A stretch of 64,000 bases of DNA from JAIYDJ01 sp031400505. GTDB lineage: Bacteria > Pseudomonadota > Alphaproteobacteria > Rhodobacterales > Rhodobacteraceae. Within the stretch, counting starts at the first letter, position 1. Every line of letters begins with the position of its first letter. A model generated the notes under the pieces. The model was not told where the DNA came from, did not search any database, and was given only the letters and a program-made list of their open reading frames with translations. The translations under genes were made by a program, and so were the position numbers. Shown here in pieces: positions 23,806 to 32,810 of the stretch. Location of the stretch: positions 1-64,000 of the forward strand of contig JANNPZ010000032.1 of the NCBI GenBank assembly GCA_031400505.1, read 5' to 3'.

Positions 23806-24753
23806 ATGAAAATTGCGGAAACGGTGACGTTTGGCGGGTCCGGGCTGGATCGCGCGGCGCAGTTGCGCGGGGATGCAGGCCGCATGGATCAGCTCGCGGC
23901 GGCGGGTCGGGTTCTGGCCGTCTGGCGCGGCAAGCCTGCGATCATGACCGAGGGCGCCTTGGCCTGGCTGAACCGGGATCATCCGGTGCTGACTGCGGGA
24001 CAACCGCCGGTTTTTCTGGGGTTGCAGGACGGCATCGGGGTTTTCGCACAGGATATTTCTGGCTGGGAGCCGGATCTTGCGGTGCAATCGACCGGGTTCT
24101 TCGATCCGGCCGTGCAATTGCACCCGGAAATGCCGGAAGGTTCCGCATTTCAGGACCTGCGGTCGGTGATGACTGCGTTGACCCCGCGTGAGGCAGAGCT
24201 GGCAGCGACCGCGCGCGCGCTATGCGACTGGCATGGGCGGCACGGGTTCTGCGCTGCATGTGGCGCGCGCACCGAGGCCCAGCAGGCAGGCTGGCAAAGG
24301 GGGTGCCCGGTTTGCGAGACCAAGCATTTTCCGCGGACCGATCCGGTGGTGATCATGCTGGTCACGCGGGCCAACGCGGTCTTGCTGGGACGCAGCCCCG
24401 GGTGGCCCGAGGGGATGTTTTCGCTGCTGGCGGGCTTTGTCGAACCGGGCGAGACGGTCGAAGCCGCCGTGCGCCGCGAGGTGTTCGAGGAATCGGGGAT
24501 CCGCGTCGGGGCGGTCCGCTATCTGGCCAGTCAACCGTGGCCGTTTCCGGCGTCGCTGATGCTGGGTTGCGCGGCAGAGGCGGTCAGCGAAGAGATCACG
24601 CTGGATCCCCTGGAACTGGAAGAAGCCCTGTGGGTCAGCCGCGAGGATATGGTCACGGTGCTGTCGGGCAGCCATCCGCGCCTGCGCCCGCCACGCCGTG
24701 GCGCGATTGCCGAGTTTCTGATCCGCAATTGGCTTGCAGATCAGCTTGATTGA
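23806..24753 (+). CDS. nudC: NADH pyrophosphatase / RNA deNADding enzyme NudC
   Basis: 315 aa. It has a zinc ribbon (C149, C152, C167, C170), a Nudix box starting at G210 (GFVEPGETVEAAVRREVFEE) and the NudC-specific SQPWPFPASLM motif. It hydrolyses NAD(H) to NMN(H) and AMP and removes NAD caps from RNA. The ATG at 23806 follows TGGAGGA; the frame is open upstream to 23623 but without similarity. It is followed after 69 nt by an SRPBCC gene. Confidence 0.95.
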   Translation: MKIAETVTFGGSGLDRAAQLRGDAGRMDQLAAAGRVLAVWRGKPAIMTEGALAWLNRDHPVLTAGQPPVFLGLQDGIGVFAQDISGWEPDLAVQSTGFFDPAVQLHPEMPEGSAFQDLRSVMTALTPREAELAATARALCDWHGRHGFCAACGARTEAQQAGWQRGCPVCETKHFPRTDPVVIMLVTRANAVLLGRSPGWPEGMFSLLAGFVEPGETVEAAVRREVFEESGIRVGAVRYLASQPWPFPASLMLGCAAEAVSEEITLDPLELEEALWVSREDMVTVLSGSHPRLRPPRRGAIAEFLIRNWLADQLD

Positions 24754-24822
24754 CCGGAAAACTCCGATCAGTTGGCAAAGGCGCACATCGCGTGCGTGCA
24801 GACCGACTGCGGGAGACGCGCG

Positions 24823-25293
24823 ATGAAGATGAAGGCAAAGCAGGATGTGGATGCACCGGTCGCGTTTGTCTACATGGCCTTGACCGATTTCGACGGATGG
24901 GAACGCCATGCGATGCGGCGCGGCGCAGACGTGAACCGCACCGACAAGCTGCGGCAACCCGGACCCGGGATGACGTGGCTTGCCAGATTTGCATATGGCG
25001 GCAAAGAGCGCACGACCTCTGTTCGGGTAGACGCGATGGATGCACCGGTTCATCTGGCGATGGCGGTGTTTTCGCCAGTGGTTGAAGGCCAGTGCAAACT
25101 TGATCTGCTGGAGATGGCAAGCAAACGCACGCGCGTACATTTTGACATCGACATCAAACCCAAAAGCATTACCGCGCGGTTGTATGTACAGACGTTGAGG
25201 CTGGCCAAGGGGCGGGTCGAGCGTGCATTGCAAAAACGCACGGCAAGCCTGGCTGCCGAAATTGAAGACCGCTATCGCCGCGAGACGGCCTAG
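24823..25293 (+). CDS. SRPBCC-fold protein (START/polyketide cyclase-like)
   Basis: 156 aa. MKMKAKQDVDAPVAFVYMAL, then FDGWERHAMRRGADV, is the usual opening of SRPBCC ligand-binding domains. Beta strands follow (MTWLARFAYGGKERTTSVRV; RTRVHFDIDIKPKSITARL), then a long C-terminal helix. It probably binds a hydrophobic ligand; the specific role is unknown. The start ATG follows GGGAGACGCG. Confidence 0.7.
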   Translation: MKMKAKQDVDAPVAFVYMALTDFDGWERHAMRRGADVNRTDKLRQPGPGMTWLARFAYGGKERTTSVRVDAMDAPVHLAMAVFSPVVEGQCKLDLLEMASKRTRVHFDIDIKPKSITARLYVQTLRLAKGRVERALQKRTASLAAEIEDRYRRETA

Positions 25294-25378
25294 CATCACC
25301 GCGCCCCAGGCAAGGCAGCGGCTGCGTCAAGGTCCGGCACCAGTATCCGGCTTGTGGTGCCTGCCCACCCGCAATGCC

Positions 25379-26209
25379 CTACGCGCGGCGCGGGTCGGCC
25401 GGATAGACCCCGATTATGTCATTCTGAGATGTAAAAAAGCGCAGCTCCTCCAGTGCGTTGCGCACCGGTTCGTCGTCAGGGTGACCTTCGATGTCGGCAT
25501 AGAATTCGGTCGCGGTAAACGACCCGCCAACCATGTAGCTTTCCAGCTTGGTCATGTTGACGCCATTCGTCGCAAATCCGCCCATCGCCTTGTAAAGTGC
25601 CGCAGGTATGTTGCGGACGCGGAAAGTAAGGGTTGTCATCATCCGCGCGGCGCGCCGGGATGCGTCGGGCACCGGCGACATCACCAGAAATCGGGTCGTG
25701 TTGTTCGACTGATCCTCGATCTGGCGGGCAAGGACGTTCAGCCCGTAAATCTCGCCAGCGAGTTCCGAGGCCAGGGCACAAAGGCTCGGATTGCCGCGTT
25801 CGGCCACGATCCTGGCGGAGCCCGCAGTATCTGCCCCGGCCAATGCGCGAAGATTGTGCATTTTCAGAAAGTCGCGGCATTGGCCCAGCAACACCGTATG
25901 GCTCATCGCCTGGGTGATCGTGCCCAAAGAAGCGCCGGGCAAGGCCAAGAGCGCGATATGCACGCGCACGAAAGCCTCGTCGATGATGTGCAGCCCCGAT
26001 CCGGGCAGCAACGAATGGATGTCGGCCACCCGGCCATAGGTCGAGTTTTCCACCGGAAGCATCGCAAGGTCGGCCTGACCCGTTCGGACTGTCTCGATGG
26101 CATCTTCAAAGGTACGGCAGGGCAAGGCATCAAAGGAGGGGCGGGCCTTGCGGCACGCTTCGTGCGAGTAGGCACCCAACTCTCCTTGAAATGCGATGCG
26201 GCCGGTCAT
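25379..26209 (-). CDS. pheA: Prephenate dehydratase
   Basis: 276 aa. The catalytic prephenate dehydratase domain (GRIAFQGELGAYSHEACRK; LPVENSTYGRVADI; NNTTRFLVM with the TRF motif) is followed by an ACT domain (LTFRVRNIPAALYKAMGGFA; NMTKLESYMVGG) that mediates feedback by phenylalanine. There is no chorismate mutase domain, as is usual in alphaproteobacteria. It converts prephenate to phenylpyruvate. The start at 26209 follows CGGAGTTTTGCAA; a 1-kb open extension upstream runs antisense over cytochrome cy and is rejected. Confidence 0.95.
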   Translation of the reverse strand: MTGRIAFQGELGAYSHEACRKARPSFDALPCRTFEDAIETVRTGQADLAMLPVENSTYGRVADIHSLLPGSGLHIIDEAFVRVHIALLALPGASLGTITQAMSHTVLLGQCRDFLKMHNLRALAGADTAGSARIVAERGNPSLCALASELAGEIYGLNVLARQIEDQSNNTTRFLVMSPVPDASRRAARMMTTLTFRVRNIPAALYKAMGGFATNGVNMTKLESYMVGGSFTATEFYADIEGHPDDEPVRNALEELRFFTSQNDIIGVYPADPRRA

Positions 26210-26329
26210 TTGCAAAACTCCGTCGATTTGGCCCGAACAGGGGCGTTTCGCCGCGCTAGTACACCTTGAAAGGCACGGGGTGAAGCGGGTACAACGGCGC
26301 TGCAGATGCGCAAACGCAGAGGGTGCCCG

Positions 26330-26854
26330 ATGTTCGATACGATGACCTTGACCAAAGTAACCGGTTCCGTGTGCGGCGCCTTGCTGGTCTATCTGCTCGG
26401 AGCATGGGCTGGCGACGCGTTGTACCATGTCGGAGGCGAGGCGCACGGCGAAGAACATGCCCAGGCTTACGTGATCGAGGTGGCAGGGGCCGAGGCCTCT
26501 GAAGAAACCGCAGCCGAAGAAGGCCCGGCCTTTGACGTTGTTTTCGCGTCCGCTGATGCAGGTGCCGGCGAAAAGGTCTTTGGCAAGTGCAAAGCATGCC
26601 ACAAGGTCGATGGCAGCGACGGGACGGGCCCCCATCTGAATGGGGTGGTGAATCGCGCCAAGGGGGGGGTTGGCGGCTTTGGTTACTCTGACGCCATGCT
26701 GCAGCTTGCGTCCGACAGTTGGACCCCGGAAAACTTGAACGGCTTTCTTGAAAACCCCAAGGGATATCTGCCGGGCACGAAAATGGCCTTTGCCGGTCTG
26801 GGCAAAATCGAAGATCGCGCCAACCTGATTGCCTATCTTGCATCCTTGAACTGA
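26330..26854 (+). CDS. cycY: Membrane-anchored cytochrome cy
   Basis: 174 aa. An uncleaved N-terminal anchor (GSVCGALLVYLLGAWAGDALY, 12-32), an acidic Ala/Glu linker (about 40-70) and a class I cytochrome c domain with CKACH (87-91) and axial Met152 (PGTKMAF). Cytochrome cy carries electrons from the bc1 complex to terminal oxidases in Rhodobacter and Paracoccus, so it is a plausible donor to the cbb3 oxidase encoded 11 kb away. A run of eight G at 26662-26669 encodes part of KGGVGG. Confidence 0.92.
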   Translation: MFDTMTLTKVTGSVCGALLVYLLGAWAGDALYHVGGEAHGEEHAQAYVIEVAGAEASEETAAEEGPAFDVVFASADAGAGEKVFGKCKACHKVDGSDGTGPHLNGVVNRAKGGVGGFGYSDAMLQLASDSWTPENLNGFLENPKGYLPGTKMAFAGLGKIEDRANLIAYLASLN

Positions 26855-27046
26855 TCCGATCGGGCCTTTGCCCAATCCGCCGCTTGACGGAAAGGTGACT
26901 GCCTTTCGTCGCGGACGAATTATCGCCGCGCGCAAACCGTAGTCGCGCGCATGCTTCACAGAATCGCAACTTGTGAGCCATGTAAATTGTGCTTTAGGGT
27001 GCGTTAACCCTGATGCGGGATAACTGCATCGCAAGTGGAGGTGGGC
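26855..27046 (+). promoter_or_regulatory. Leader region of the yej operon
   Basis: 192 bp between cytochrome cy and yejA. It holds a GAAAGG / CCTTTC hairpin (about 26889-26907), which may end the cycY transcript, and an AT-richer block near 26970-27000 that may hold the yej promoter. No operator is recognisable. Confidence 0.3.
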
Positions 27047-28948
27047 ATGGGCAAACGGGCGGTCGGGCGGGCAACGGTACGGCAGGGCTTCGGCCGCTGG
27101 CTTTGGACCGGGGCGCTGATCGTGGGTTTGACACTTGCGGCGGGGCTGGCGCGGGCACAGGAGTTGATTGTCGCCCATGGCATTTCTACCTTTGGCGAGT
27201 TGAAGTACTCTGCCGATTTTCCCCATCTCGACTACGTGAACCCCGATGCACCCAAAGGTGGCGAAATCGCCGTTTGGGCACCTGGCAGTTTTGACTCGAT
27301 GAACGCCTATTCGGTCAAAGGTCGAGCAGCGGCGTTGGCGTCTGCCGCGTATGAAAGCATCCTGACCGGGGTATCGGACGAGATCGGTTCGGCCTATTGC
27401 CTGCTGTGCAGCACGATGGAATACCCCGCCGACCGGTCCTACGTCATCTTCAATCTGCGTCCCGAAGCGCGGTTTTCGGATGGTTCTCCCTTGACGGCGG
27501 ACGATGTGATTTTCAGCTATGAAACGTTTCTGGCCAAGGGGCTAACCGATTTCCGCACGGTATTCGCCCAACAGGTTGAAAGCGCCGTGGCATTGGGGCC
27601 GCATCAGGTGAAGTTCACGTTCCGGGCAGGGGTTCCGACCCGCGATCTGCCGCAAGATGTCGGTGGCCTGCCGGTTTTGTCGAAGGCGCATTACGAGGCG
27701 AACGAGCTGGACCTTGAAGAACAAAGCATGACGCCGTTTCTGGGCTCAGCGCCTTATGTGCTGGAAAAGGCCGAAGGCGGCACATCGGTCGCATACCGGC
27801 GCAATCCGGACTATTGGGGTCGCGACCTGCCGATCAATAAGGGCACCTCGAATTTCGACCGCATCCGGATCGAGTATTTCGGCGACAGCGCAGTGGCCTT
27901 CGAAGGCTTCAAGGGGGGGGCCTACACCTTTCGCAATGAGAATTCGGCACGGGTCTGGGCCACGCAATATGATTTTCCCGCACTGGGGAAAGGGCATGTC
28001 GTGAAGGCGGAACTGCCCTCGGGCACCAAGGCAAGCGGGCAGGCGTTTCTCTTCAACCTGCGGCGCGAAAAGTTCCAAGACCCGCGGGTTCGCGAAGCGG
28101 TTTCCCTGATGTTCAATTTTGAATGGTCGAACGAAACCCTGTTTTACGGGCAATATGCGCGCGTCAACTCGGTTTGGGAAAATTCATGGCTGGCGGCGGT
28201 GGGTGCGCCTGCGCCCGAAGAGGTGGCGCTGTTGCAGCCCCTTGTCGATCAGGGGGTCTTGCCCGCCAGCATTCTGACTGACGAGGCGGTGATGGCGCCC
28301 GGATCAGGCACCACCCAGTTGGACCGCAAGAACCTGCGACGCGCTTCGGCGCTGCTTGACGAGGCGGGATGGCTGCCCGGCTCTGACGGTGTCCGGCGCA
28401 ATGCGGCAGGGGAGCCTTTGGTTGTGGCGATACTGAACGACGACCCGTCTTTTGACCGGGTGATCAATCCCTATGTCGAAAACCTGAAATCCCTGGGCAT
28501 CGAGGCGCGCATGGAATTCATCGATCAGGCCCAGATGGAGGCGCGGACCCGCCCGCCGAGCTATGACTTCGACATGATCACGGGCAATGCGCGGTCGGGC
28601 TATATTTCAGGGTCAGAGTTGCAGCAGTACTACGGGTCGCAAACGGCAGATGTGTCTGCGTTCAACGTGATGGGCCTGAAATCGCCAGCCGTTGACCGGA
28701 TGGTCGAAGTGGTGACGGCGGCCAAGTCGAATGACGAACTGACAGTTGCAACCCGGGCACTGGACCGCGTGCTGCGCGCCGAACGGTTCTGGGTGCCGCA
28801 ATGGTTCAAGGGCACGCATACGGTTGCCTATTATGACATGTACGAACACCCCGCCAACCTGCCCCCCTATGCGCTGGGAGAACTGGGTTTCTGGTGGTTC
28901 AACGCGGACAAAGCGGCGGCGCTGAAGGCCGCAGGCGCGCTGCGCTGA
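27047..28948 (+). CDS. yejA: Periplasmic solute-binding protein YejA (peptide ABC importer)
   Basis: 633 aa. A Sec signal (GRWLWTGALIVGLTLAAGLARA) precedes a large SBP_bac_5-type domain (LKYSADFPHLDYVNPDAPKG; FSDGSPLTADDVIFSYETF; VPQWFKGTHTVAYYD). Length and features match YejA, the binding protein of the YejABEF importer for peptides and microcin C-type compounds. The ATG at 27047 follows AGTGGAGGTGGGC; an in-frame GTG at 27035 overlaps that ribosome site. Eight consecutive G occur at 27913-27920. First gene of a five-gene operon. Confidence 0.93.
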   Translation: MGKRAVGRATVRQGFGRWLWTGALIVGLTLAAGLARAQELIVAHGISTFGELKYSADFPHLDYVNPDAPKGGEIAVWAPGSFDSMNAYSVKGRAAALASAAYESILTGVSDEIGSAYCLLCSTMEYPADRSYVIFNLRPEARFSDGSPLTADDVIFSYETFLAKGLTDFRTVFAQQVESAVALGPHQVKFTFRAGVPTRDLPQDVGGLPVLSKAHYEANELDLEEQSMTPFLGSAPYVLEKAEGGTSVAYRRNPDYWGRDLPINKGTSNFDRIRIEYFGDSAVAFEGFKGGAYTFRNENSARVWATQYDFPALGKGHVVKAELPSGTKASGQAFLFNLRREKFQDPRVREAVSLMFNFEWSNETLFYGQYARVNSVWENSWLAAVGAPAPEEVALLQPLVDQGVLPASILTDEAVMAPGSGTTQLDRKNLRRASALLDEAGWLPGSDGVRRNAAGEPLVVAILNDDPSFDRVINPYVENLKSLGIEARMEFIDQAQMEARTRPPSYDFDMITGNARSGYISGSELQQYYGSQTADVSAFNVMGLKSPAVDRMVEVVTAAKSNDELTVATRALDRVLRAERFWVPQWFKGTHTVAYYDMYEHPANLPPYALGELGFWWFNADKAAALKAAGALR

Positions 28949-28960
28949 TGGTCTGAGGGG

Positions 28961-30115
28961 ATGGGTGCCTATATCCTTCGCAGGTTGCTGCTGGTCATTC
29001 CGACATTGTTCGGGATCATGGTGGTCAATTTTGCCTTGACGCAATTGGTCCCCGGCGGCCCGTTGGACCAGATCGAGGCCCGCTTGCAGGGCGACGGCGA
29101 TTCGATTGCCGCCGTGACCGGTGGCAGTGGCGCGGACGCAGCCGCAGGAGAGGATGGCAGTCAGGGGTCCTATGTCGGCGCGCGCGGGCTGCCGCCGGAC
29201 TTTCGTGCAAAGCTTGAAGTCGAGTTCGGATTTGCGCGTTTCATTTGCGAACCCGGCTTTGCCGGCAAGCCGTCGATCGACGCGCCCGAATGTCGCAAAG
29301 AGGCGATCGCTGCGACCGAGCGGTTCTTCATCATGATGGGCAAGTTTCTGACGCTTGACTTTGGCACCAGCTATTTCCAGTCGAAAAGTGTGCTGGAACT
29401 GGTGATCGAAAAGATGCCGGTGTCGATCACGCTGGGCCTGTGGTCGACGCTGATCGCCTATGCCATTTCGATTCCGCTCGGGATCCGCAAGGCAATGCGG
29501 GAGGGATCAAGCTTTGACAACTGGACCAGCGGCGTGATCATCGCGGCCTATGCGATCCCGGGATTCCTGTTCGCGATCCTGTTGCTGGTCCTGTTTGCCG
29601 GCGGTTCGTACTTGCAGATTTTCCCGCTGCGAGGTTTGGCGTCGGACAATTGGGAGGAGTTGTCGGCGCTGGGCAAGGTCGGCGATTATCTGTGGCACAT
29701 CACGTTGCCGGTGCTGGCATCGACCATTTCGTCATTTGCAACCCTGACTTTGCTGACGAAGAACAGCTTTCTGGACGAGATCAAGAAGCAGTATGTGATG
29801 ACCGCGCGGGCCAAGGGGCTGACCGAACGACGGGTCTTGTATGGTCACGTGTTTCGCAATGCGATGCTGATCGTGATTGCCGGTTTTCCGGGGTTGTTCG
29901 TGTCGGTGTTTTTCGGCGGAAGCCTGATCATCGAAACGGTTTTCACGCTCGACGGGTTGGGACAGCTTGGCTATCGCTCGGCCGTTGAGCGGGATTTTCC
30001 GGTGATTTTCGGCACGCTGTTTGCCTTCGGGCTGATCGGTCTGGTGGTCGGGATCCTGTCGGATCTGATGTATGTCTGGGTCGATCCGCGCATCGATTTC
30101 AACCGGAGGGGATGA
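28961..30115 (+). CDS. yejB: ABC peptide importer permease YejB
   Basis: 384 aa. The first helix (LRRLLLVIPTLFGIMVVNFAL) is followed by a long periplasmic segment (about residues 30-130, including acidic and Gly/Ala-rich sequence), as in YejB. The DppB-like permease core comes next, with the EAA-type coupling loop MTARAKGLTERRVLYGHVFRNA written here in two parts, MTARAKGLTERR and VLYGHVFRNA. It makes one half of the membrane channel. The gene follows yejA by 12 nt and overlaps yejE by 4 nt. Confidence 0.93.
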   Translation: MGAYILRRLLLVIPTLFGIMVVNFALTQLVPGGPLDQIEARLQGDGDSIAAVTGGSGADAAAGEDGSQGSYVGARGLPPDFRAKLEVEFGFARFICEPGFAGKPSIDAPECRKEAIAATERFFIMMGKFLTLDFGTSYFQSKSVLELVIEKMPVSITLGLWSTLIAYAISIPLGIRKAMREGSSFDNWTSGVIIAAYAIPGFLFAILLLVLFAGGSYLQIFPLRGLASDNWEELSALGKVGDYLWHITLPVLASTISSFATLTLLTKNSFLDEIKKQYVMTARAKGLTERRVLYGHVFRNAMLIVIAGFPGLFVSVFFGGSLIIETVFTLDGLGQLGYRSAVERDFPVIFGTLFAFGLIGLVVGILSDLMYVWVDPRIDFNRRG

Positions 30116-31224
30116 TGGCGCTTTCCCCGTTGAACCAGCGGCGCTGGCGGAATTTCAAGGCGAACAAGCGGGCATTCTGGTCGCTGTGGATTTTTGGCGT
30201 GCTGTTCGGGTTGTCGCTGTTTGCCGAACTTCTGGCTAACGACAAGCCTCTGCTGGTCAGCTATCGCGGCGAATGGCGGATGCCCTTCGTGCAGTTCTAC
30301 TCCGAGGTTGATTTCGGCGGCGATCTGCGCACCGAAGCCAGCTACCGGTCGGTCGAGGTGAAGTGTCTGATCAAGACCGGCGGGATGATCGAGTGCTATG
30401 ACACCCCCGACACCCTGATTGAGGCGGCCGATCTGGGGCGGCTAGAGGGGCCGGACGCCCATCCCGGCTGGATGGTCTGGGCGCCGATCCCCTACAGCTA
30501 TGCGACGATTGCCGATCTGGGCGGCAGGGCGGCCCCGTCGCCGCCCGATGCCGATCATTGGTTCGGGACCGATGACACCGCGCGGGATGTGCTGGCGCGG
30601 GTGATCTATGGCGTGCGGCTGTCGGTGACCTTTGCGCTGATCGTGACATTCGCGACGACGGTGCTGGGGGTGCTTGCGGGGGCGGTACAGGGGTATTTCG
30701 GGGGTCTGACCGACCTGATCTTTCAGCGTGTGCTGGAAATCTGGGGGTCCACGCCGTCGCTTTATGTCATCATCATTGTCGGCGCGGTGTGGGAAAAGGG
30801 GTTCTGGCTGCTGGTCGGGCTGATGGTGCTGTTCGGCTGGACCGGGTTGGTTGGCCTCGTGCGGGCCGAGTTCCTGCGGGCGCGGAATTTCGAATATGTG
30901 CGGGCGGCGCGGGCGTTGGGGGTGCCCGACCGGGTGATCATCTTCCGCCATGTGCTGCCGAATGCCCTGGTGGCGACGCTGACCATGCTGCCGTTTGTGG
31001 TGGCGGGGACAATCGGGTCGCTCGCGGCGCTGGATTATCTGGGCTACGGATTGCCCGCGAGTTTGCCGTCGCTGGGGCAACTTACCCGGCTGGCCAAGGA
31101 AAACCTGCAGGTGCCAAGCCTGGCCTTCATCGCGTTTTTCACCTTTGCGATCATGCTTTCGCTGCTGGTGTTCATCTTTGAAGGCGTGCGCGACGCGTTC
31201 GATCCGCGAAAGACCTTCCAATGA
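30112..31224 (+). CDS. yejE: ABC peptide importer permease YejE
   Basis: 370 aa. An N-terminal helix (FWSLWIFGVLFGLSLFAELL), a periplasmic insert (about 45-150) and a DppC-like core with VRAARALGVPDRVIIFRHV coupling loop. It partners YejB. It begins at ATGATG overlapping the yejB stop, which points to translational coupling; the second ATG (30115) is an alternative start. Ends overlapping yejF by 4 nt. Confidence 0.93.
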   Translation: MMALSPLNQRRWRNFKANKRAFWSLWIFGVLFGLSLFAELLANDKPLLVSYRGEWRMPFVQFYSEVDFGGDLRTEASYRSVEVKCLIKTGGMIECYDTPDTLIEAADLGRLEGPDAHPGWMVWAPIPYSYATIADLGGRAAPSPPDADHWFGTDDTARDVLARVIYGVRLSVTFALIVTFATTVLGVLAGAVQGYFGGLTDLIFQRVLEIWGSTPSLYVIIIVGAVWEKGFWLLVGLMVLFGWTGLVGLVRAEFLRARNFEYVRAARALGVPDRVIIFRHVLPNALVATLTMLPFVVAGTIGSLAALDYLGYGLPASLPSLGQLTRLAKENLQVPSLAFIAFFTFAIMLSLLVFIFEGVRDAFDPRKTFQ

Positions 31225-32810
31225 ACGTGCTGGAGGTGGCGGGGCTGAATGTGCGGTTCCGGCAGGATGGTCGGGTGATCCATGCGGTGCGTGATGTCAG
31301 TTTTACGGTTGGCAAAGGCGAGACAGTCGCGCTGGTTGGGGAAAGCGGGTCAGGCAAGTCGGTCACGGCGTTGTCCACTGTGGGGTTGTTGCCGGAATCT
31401 GCGCAGGTCGATGGGTCGGTGACCTATCTTGGTGCGCAGATGGTGGGCGCGTCGGAACCCGAATTGCGGCGGGTACGGGGCAATGACATCAGTTTCATCT
31501 TTCAGGAACCGATGACCAGCTTGAACCCCTTGCACACCATTGAAAAGCAATTGGGCGAAAGTCTGGCGCTGCATCAAGGGCTTGGCGGAGAGGCGTCGCG
31601 GGCGCGGATCGTGGACCTGCTGCACAAGGTCGGGATTGCCGAAGCGGAAAGCAGGCTGGGTGCCTATCCGCATCAGCTGTCGGGTGGGCAGCGGCAGCGG
31701 GTCATGATCGCTATGGCGCTGGCGAACGGGCCGGAACTGCTGATCGCGGACGAGCCGACCACCGCGCTCGACGTGACGATACAGGCGCAGATCCTTGACC
31801 TCTTGGCGGACCTCAAGGCGCGCGAAGGGTTGAGCCTGTTGTTCATCACCCATGATCTGGGGATCGTGCGGCGGATTGCGGACCGGGTCTGCGTGATGCA
31901 GGGCGGTCAGATCGTCGAACAGGGTGTGACGGCAGAGATTTTTGCCAATCCGCAGCATCCCTACACGCAAAAACTGCTGGCGGCAGAACCGAAAGGGCGG
32001 CCTGAACCGCTGCCGCACGATGCGCCAGAAGTGTTGGCCACCAACCATTTGCGCGTTTGGTTTCCGATTCAGGCCGGGCTCATGCGGCGGCATGTGGGTG
32101 ATGTGAAGGCGGTCAATGACGCCACGCTCAGCGTGCGTGCGGGCGAAACACTCGGGATTGTCGGGGAATCGGGATCGGGCAAGACGACACTCGCGCTGGC
32201 CGTCTTGCGGTTGCTGGACGCCAAGGGGGGCGTGCGGTTTCTGGGGCGTGACATTGCAGGCCTGCGGGGTGCTGGGTTGCGGGCATTGCGCCGCGACATG
32301 CAAGTGGTGTTTCAGGACCCGTTCGGCAGCCTTTCGCCCCGGATGACGGCCGAACAGATCATCGCCGAGGGTCTTGGCGTGCACGGCGTCGATCCGGGGC
32401 GCAACCGCCGCGAAATGGTGGCCGAAATCATGGCAGAGGTCGGCCTCGACCCCGCTACGATGCCGCGCTATCCGCATGAATTCTCGGGCGGGCAGCGGCA
32501 AAGGATTGCCATCGCGCGCGCCATGATCCTGCGGCCCAAGCTGGTGGTGCTGGACGAGCCTACCAGCGCGCTCGACATGACGGTGCAGGTGCAGATCGTG
32601 GATCTCTTGCGCGATTTGCAGCGCAAATGGGGGCTGGCCTATCTGTTCATCAGCCACGATCTGCGGGTGGTGCGGGCGCTTGCGCACAAGGTCATGGTCA
32701 TGCAGCGTGGTGATGTGGTCGAAGCGGGCCCGAGTGGGCAGGTGTTTGCCGATCCGCAGCACCCCTATACGCGGGCACTGCTGGCGGCGGCGTTTGGCAA
32801 TCAGGCGTGA
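31221..32810 (+). CDS. yejF: ABC peptide importer ATPase YejF (two fused nucleotide-binding domains)
   Basis: 529 aa with two complete ABC domains. The first has Walker A GESGSGKS (40-47) and signature LSGGQRQR; the second has GESGSGKTT near 315 and FSGGQRQR. Each domain has its own Walker B (LLIADEPTTALD; LVVLDEPTSALD). The fused arrangement fits YejF and drives import through YejB/YejE. Overlaps yejE by 4 nt and the glycosyltransferase gene by 4 nt. Confidence 0.95.
   Translation: MNVLEVAGLNVRFRQDGRVIHAVRDVSFTVGKGETVALVGESGSGKSVTALSTVGLLPESAQVDGSVTYLGAQMVGASEPELRRVRGNDISFIFQEPMTSLNPLHTIEKQLGESLALHQGLGGEASRARIVDLLHKVGIAEAESRLGAYPHQLSGGQRQRVMIAMALANGPELLIADEPTTALDVTIQAQILDLLADLKAREGLSLLFITHDLGIVRRIADRVCVMQGGQIVEQGVTAEIFANPQHPYTQKLLAAEPKGRPEPLPHDAPEVLATNHLRVWFPIQAGLMRRHVGDVKAVNDATLSVRAGETLGIVGESGSGKTTLALAVLRLLDAKGGVRFLGRDIAGLRGAGLRALRRDMQVVFQDPFGSLSPRMTAEQIIAEGLGVHGVDPGRNRREMVAEIMAEVGLDPATMPRYPHEFSGGQRQRIAIARAMILRPKLVVLDEPTSALDMTVQVQIVDLLRDLQRKWGLAYLFISHDLRVVRALAHKVMVMQRGDVVEAGPSGQVFADPQHPYTRALLAAAFGNQA

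Noticed and set aside
26210..27226. N-terminal extension of the prephenate dehydratase frame
   Set aside because: It runs antisense through cytochrome cy; the domain begins right at 26209, which has its own ribosome site.
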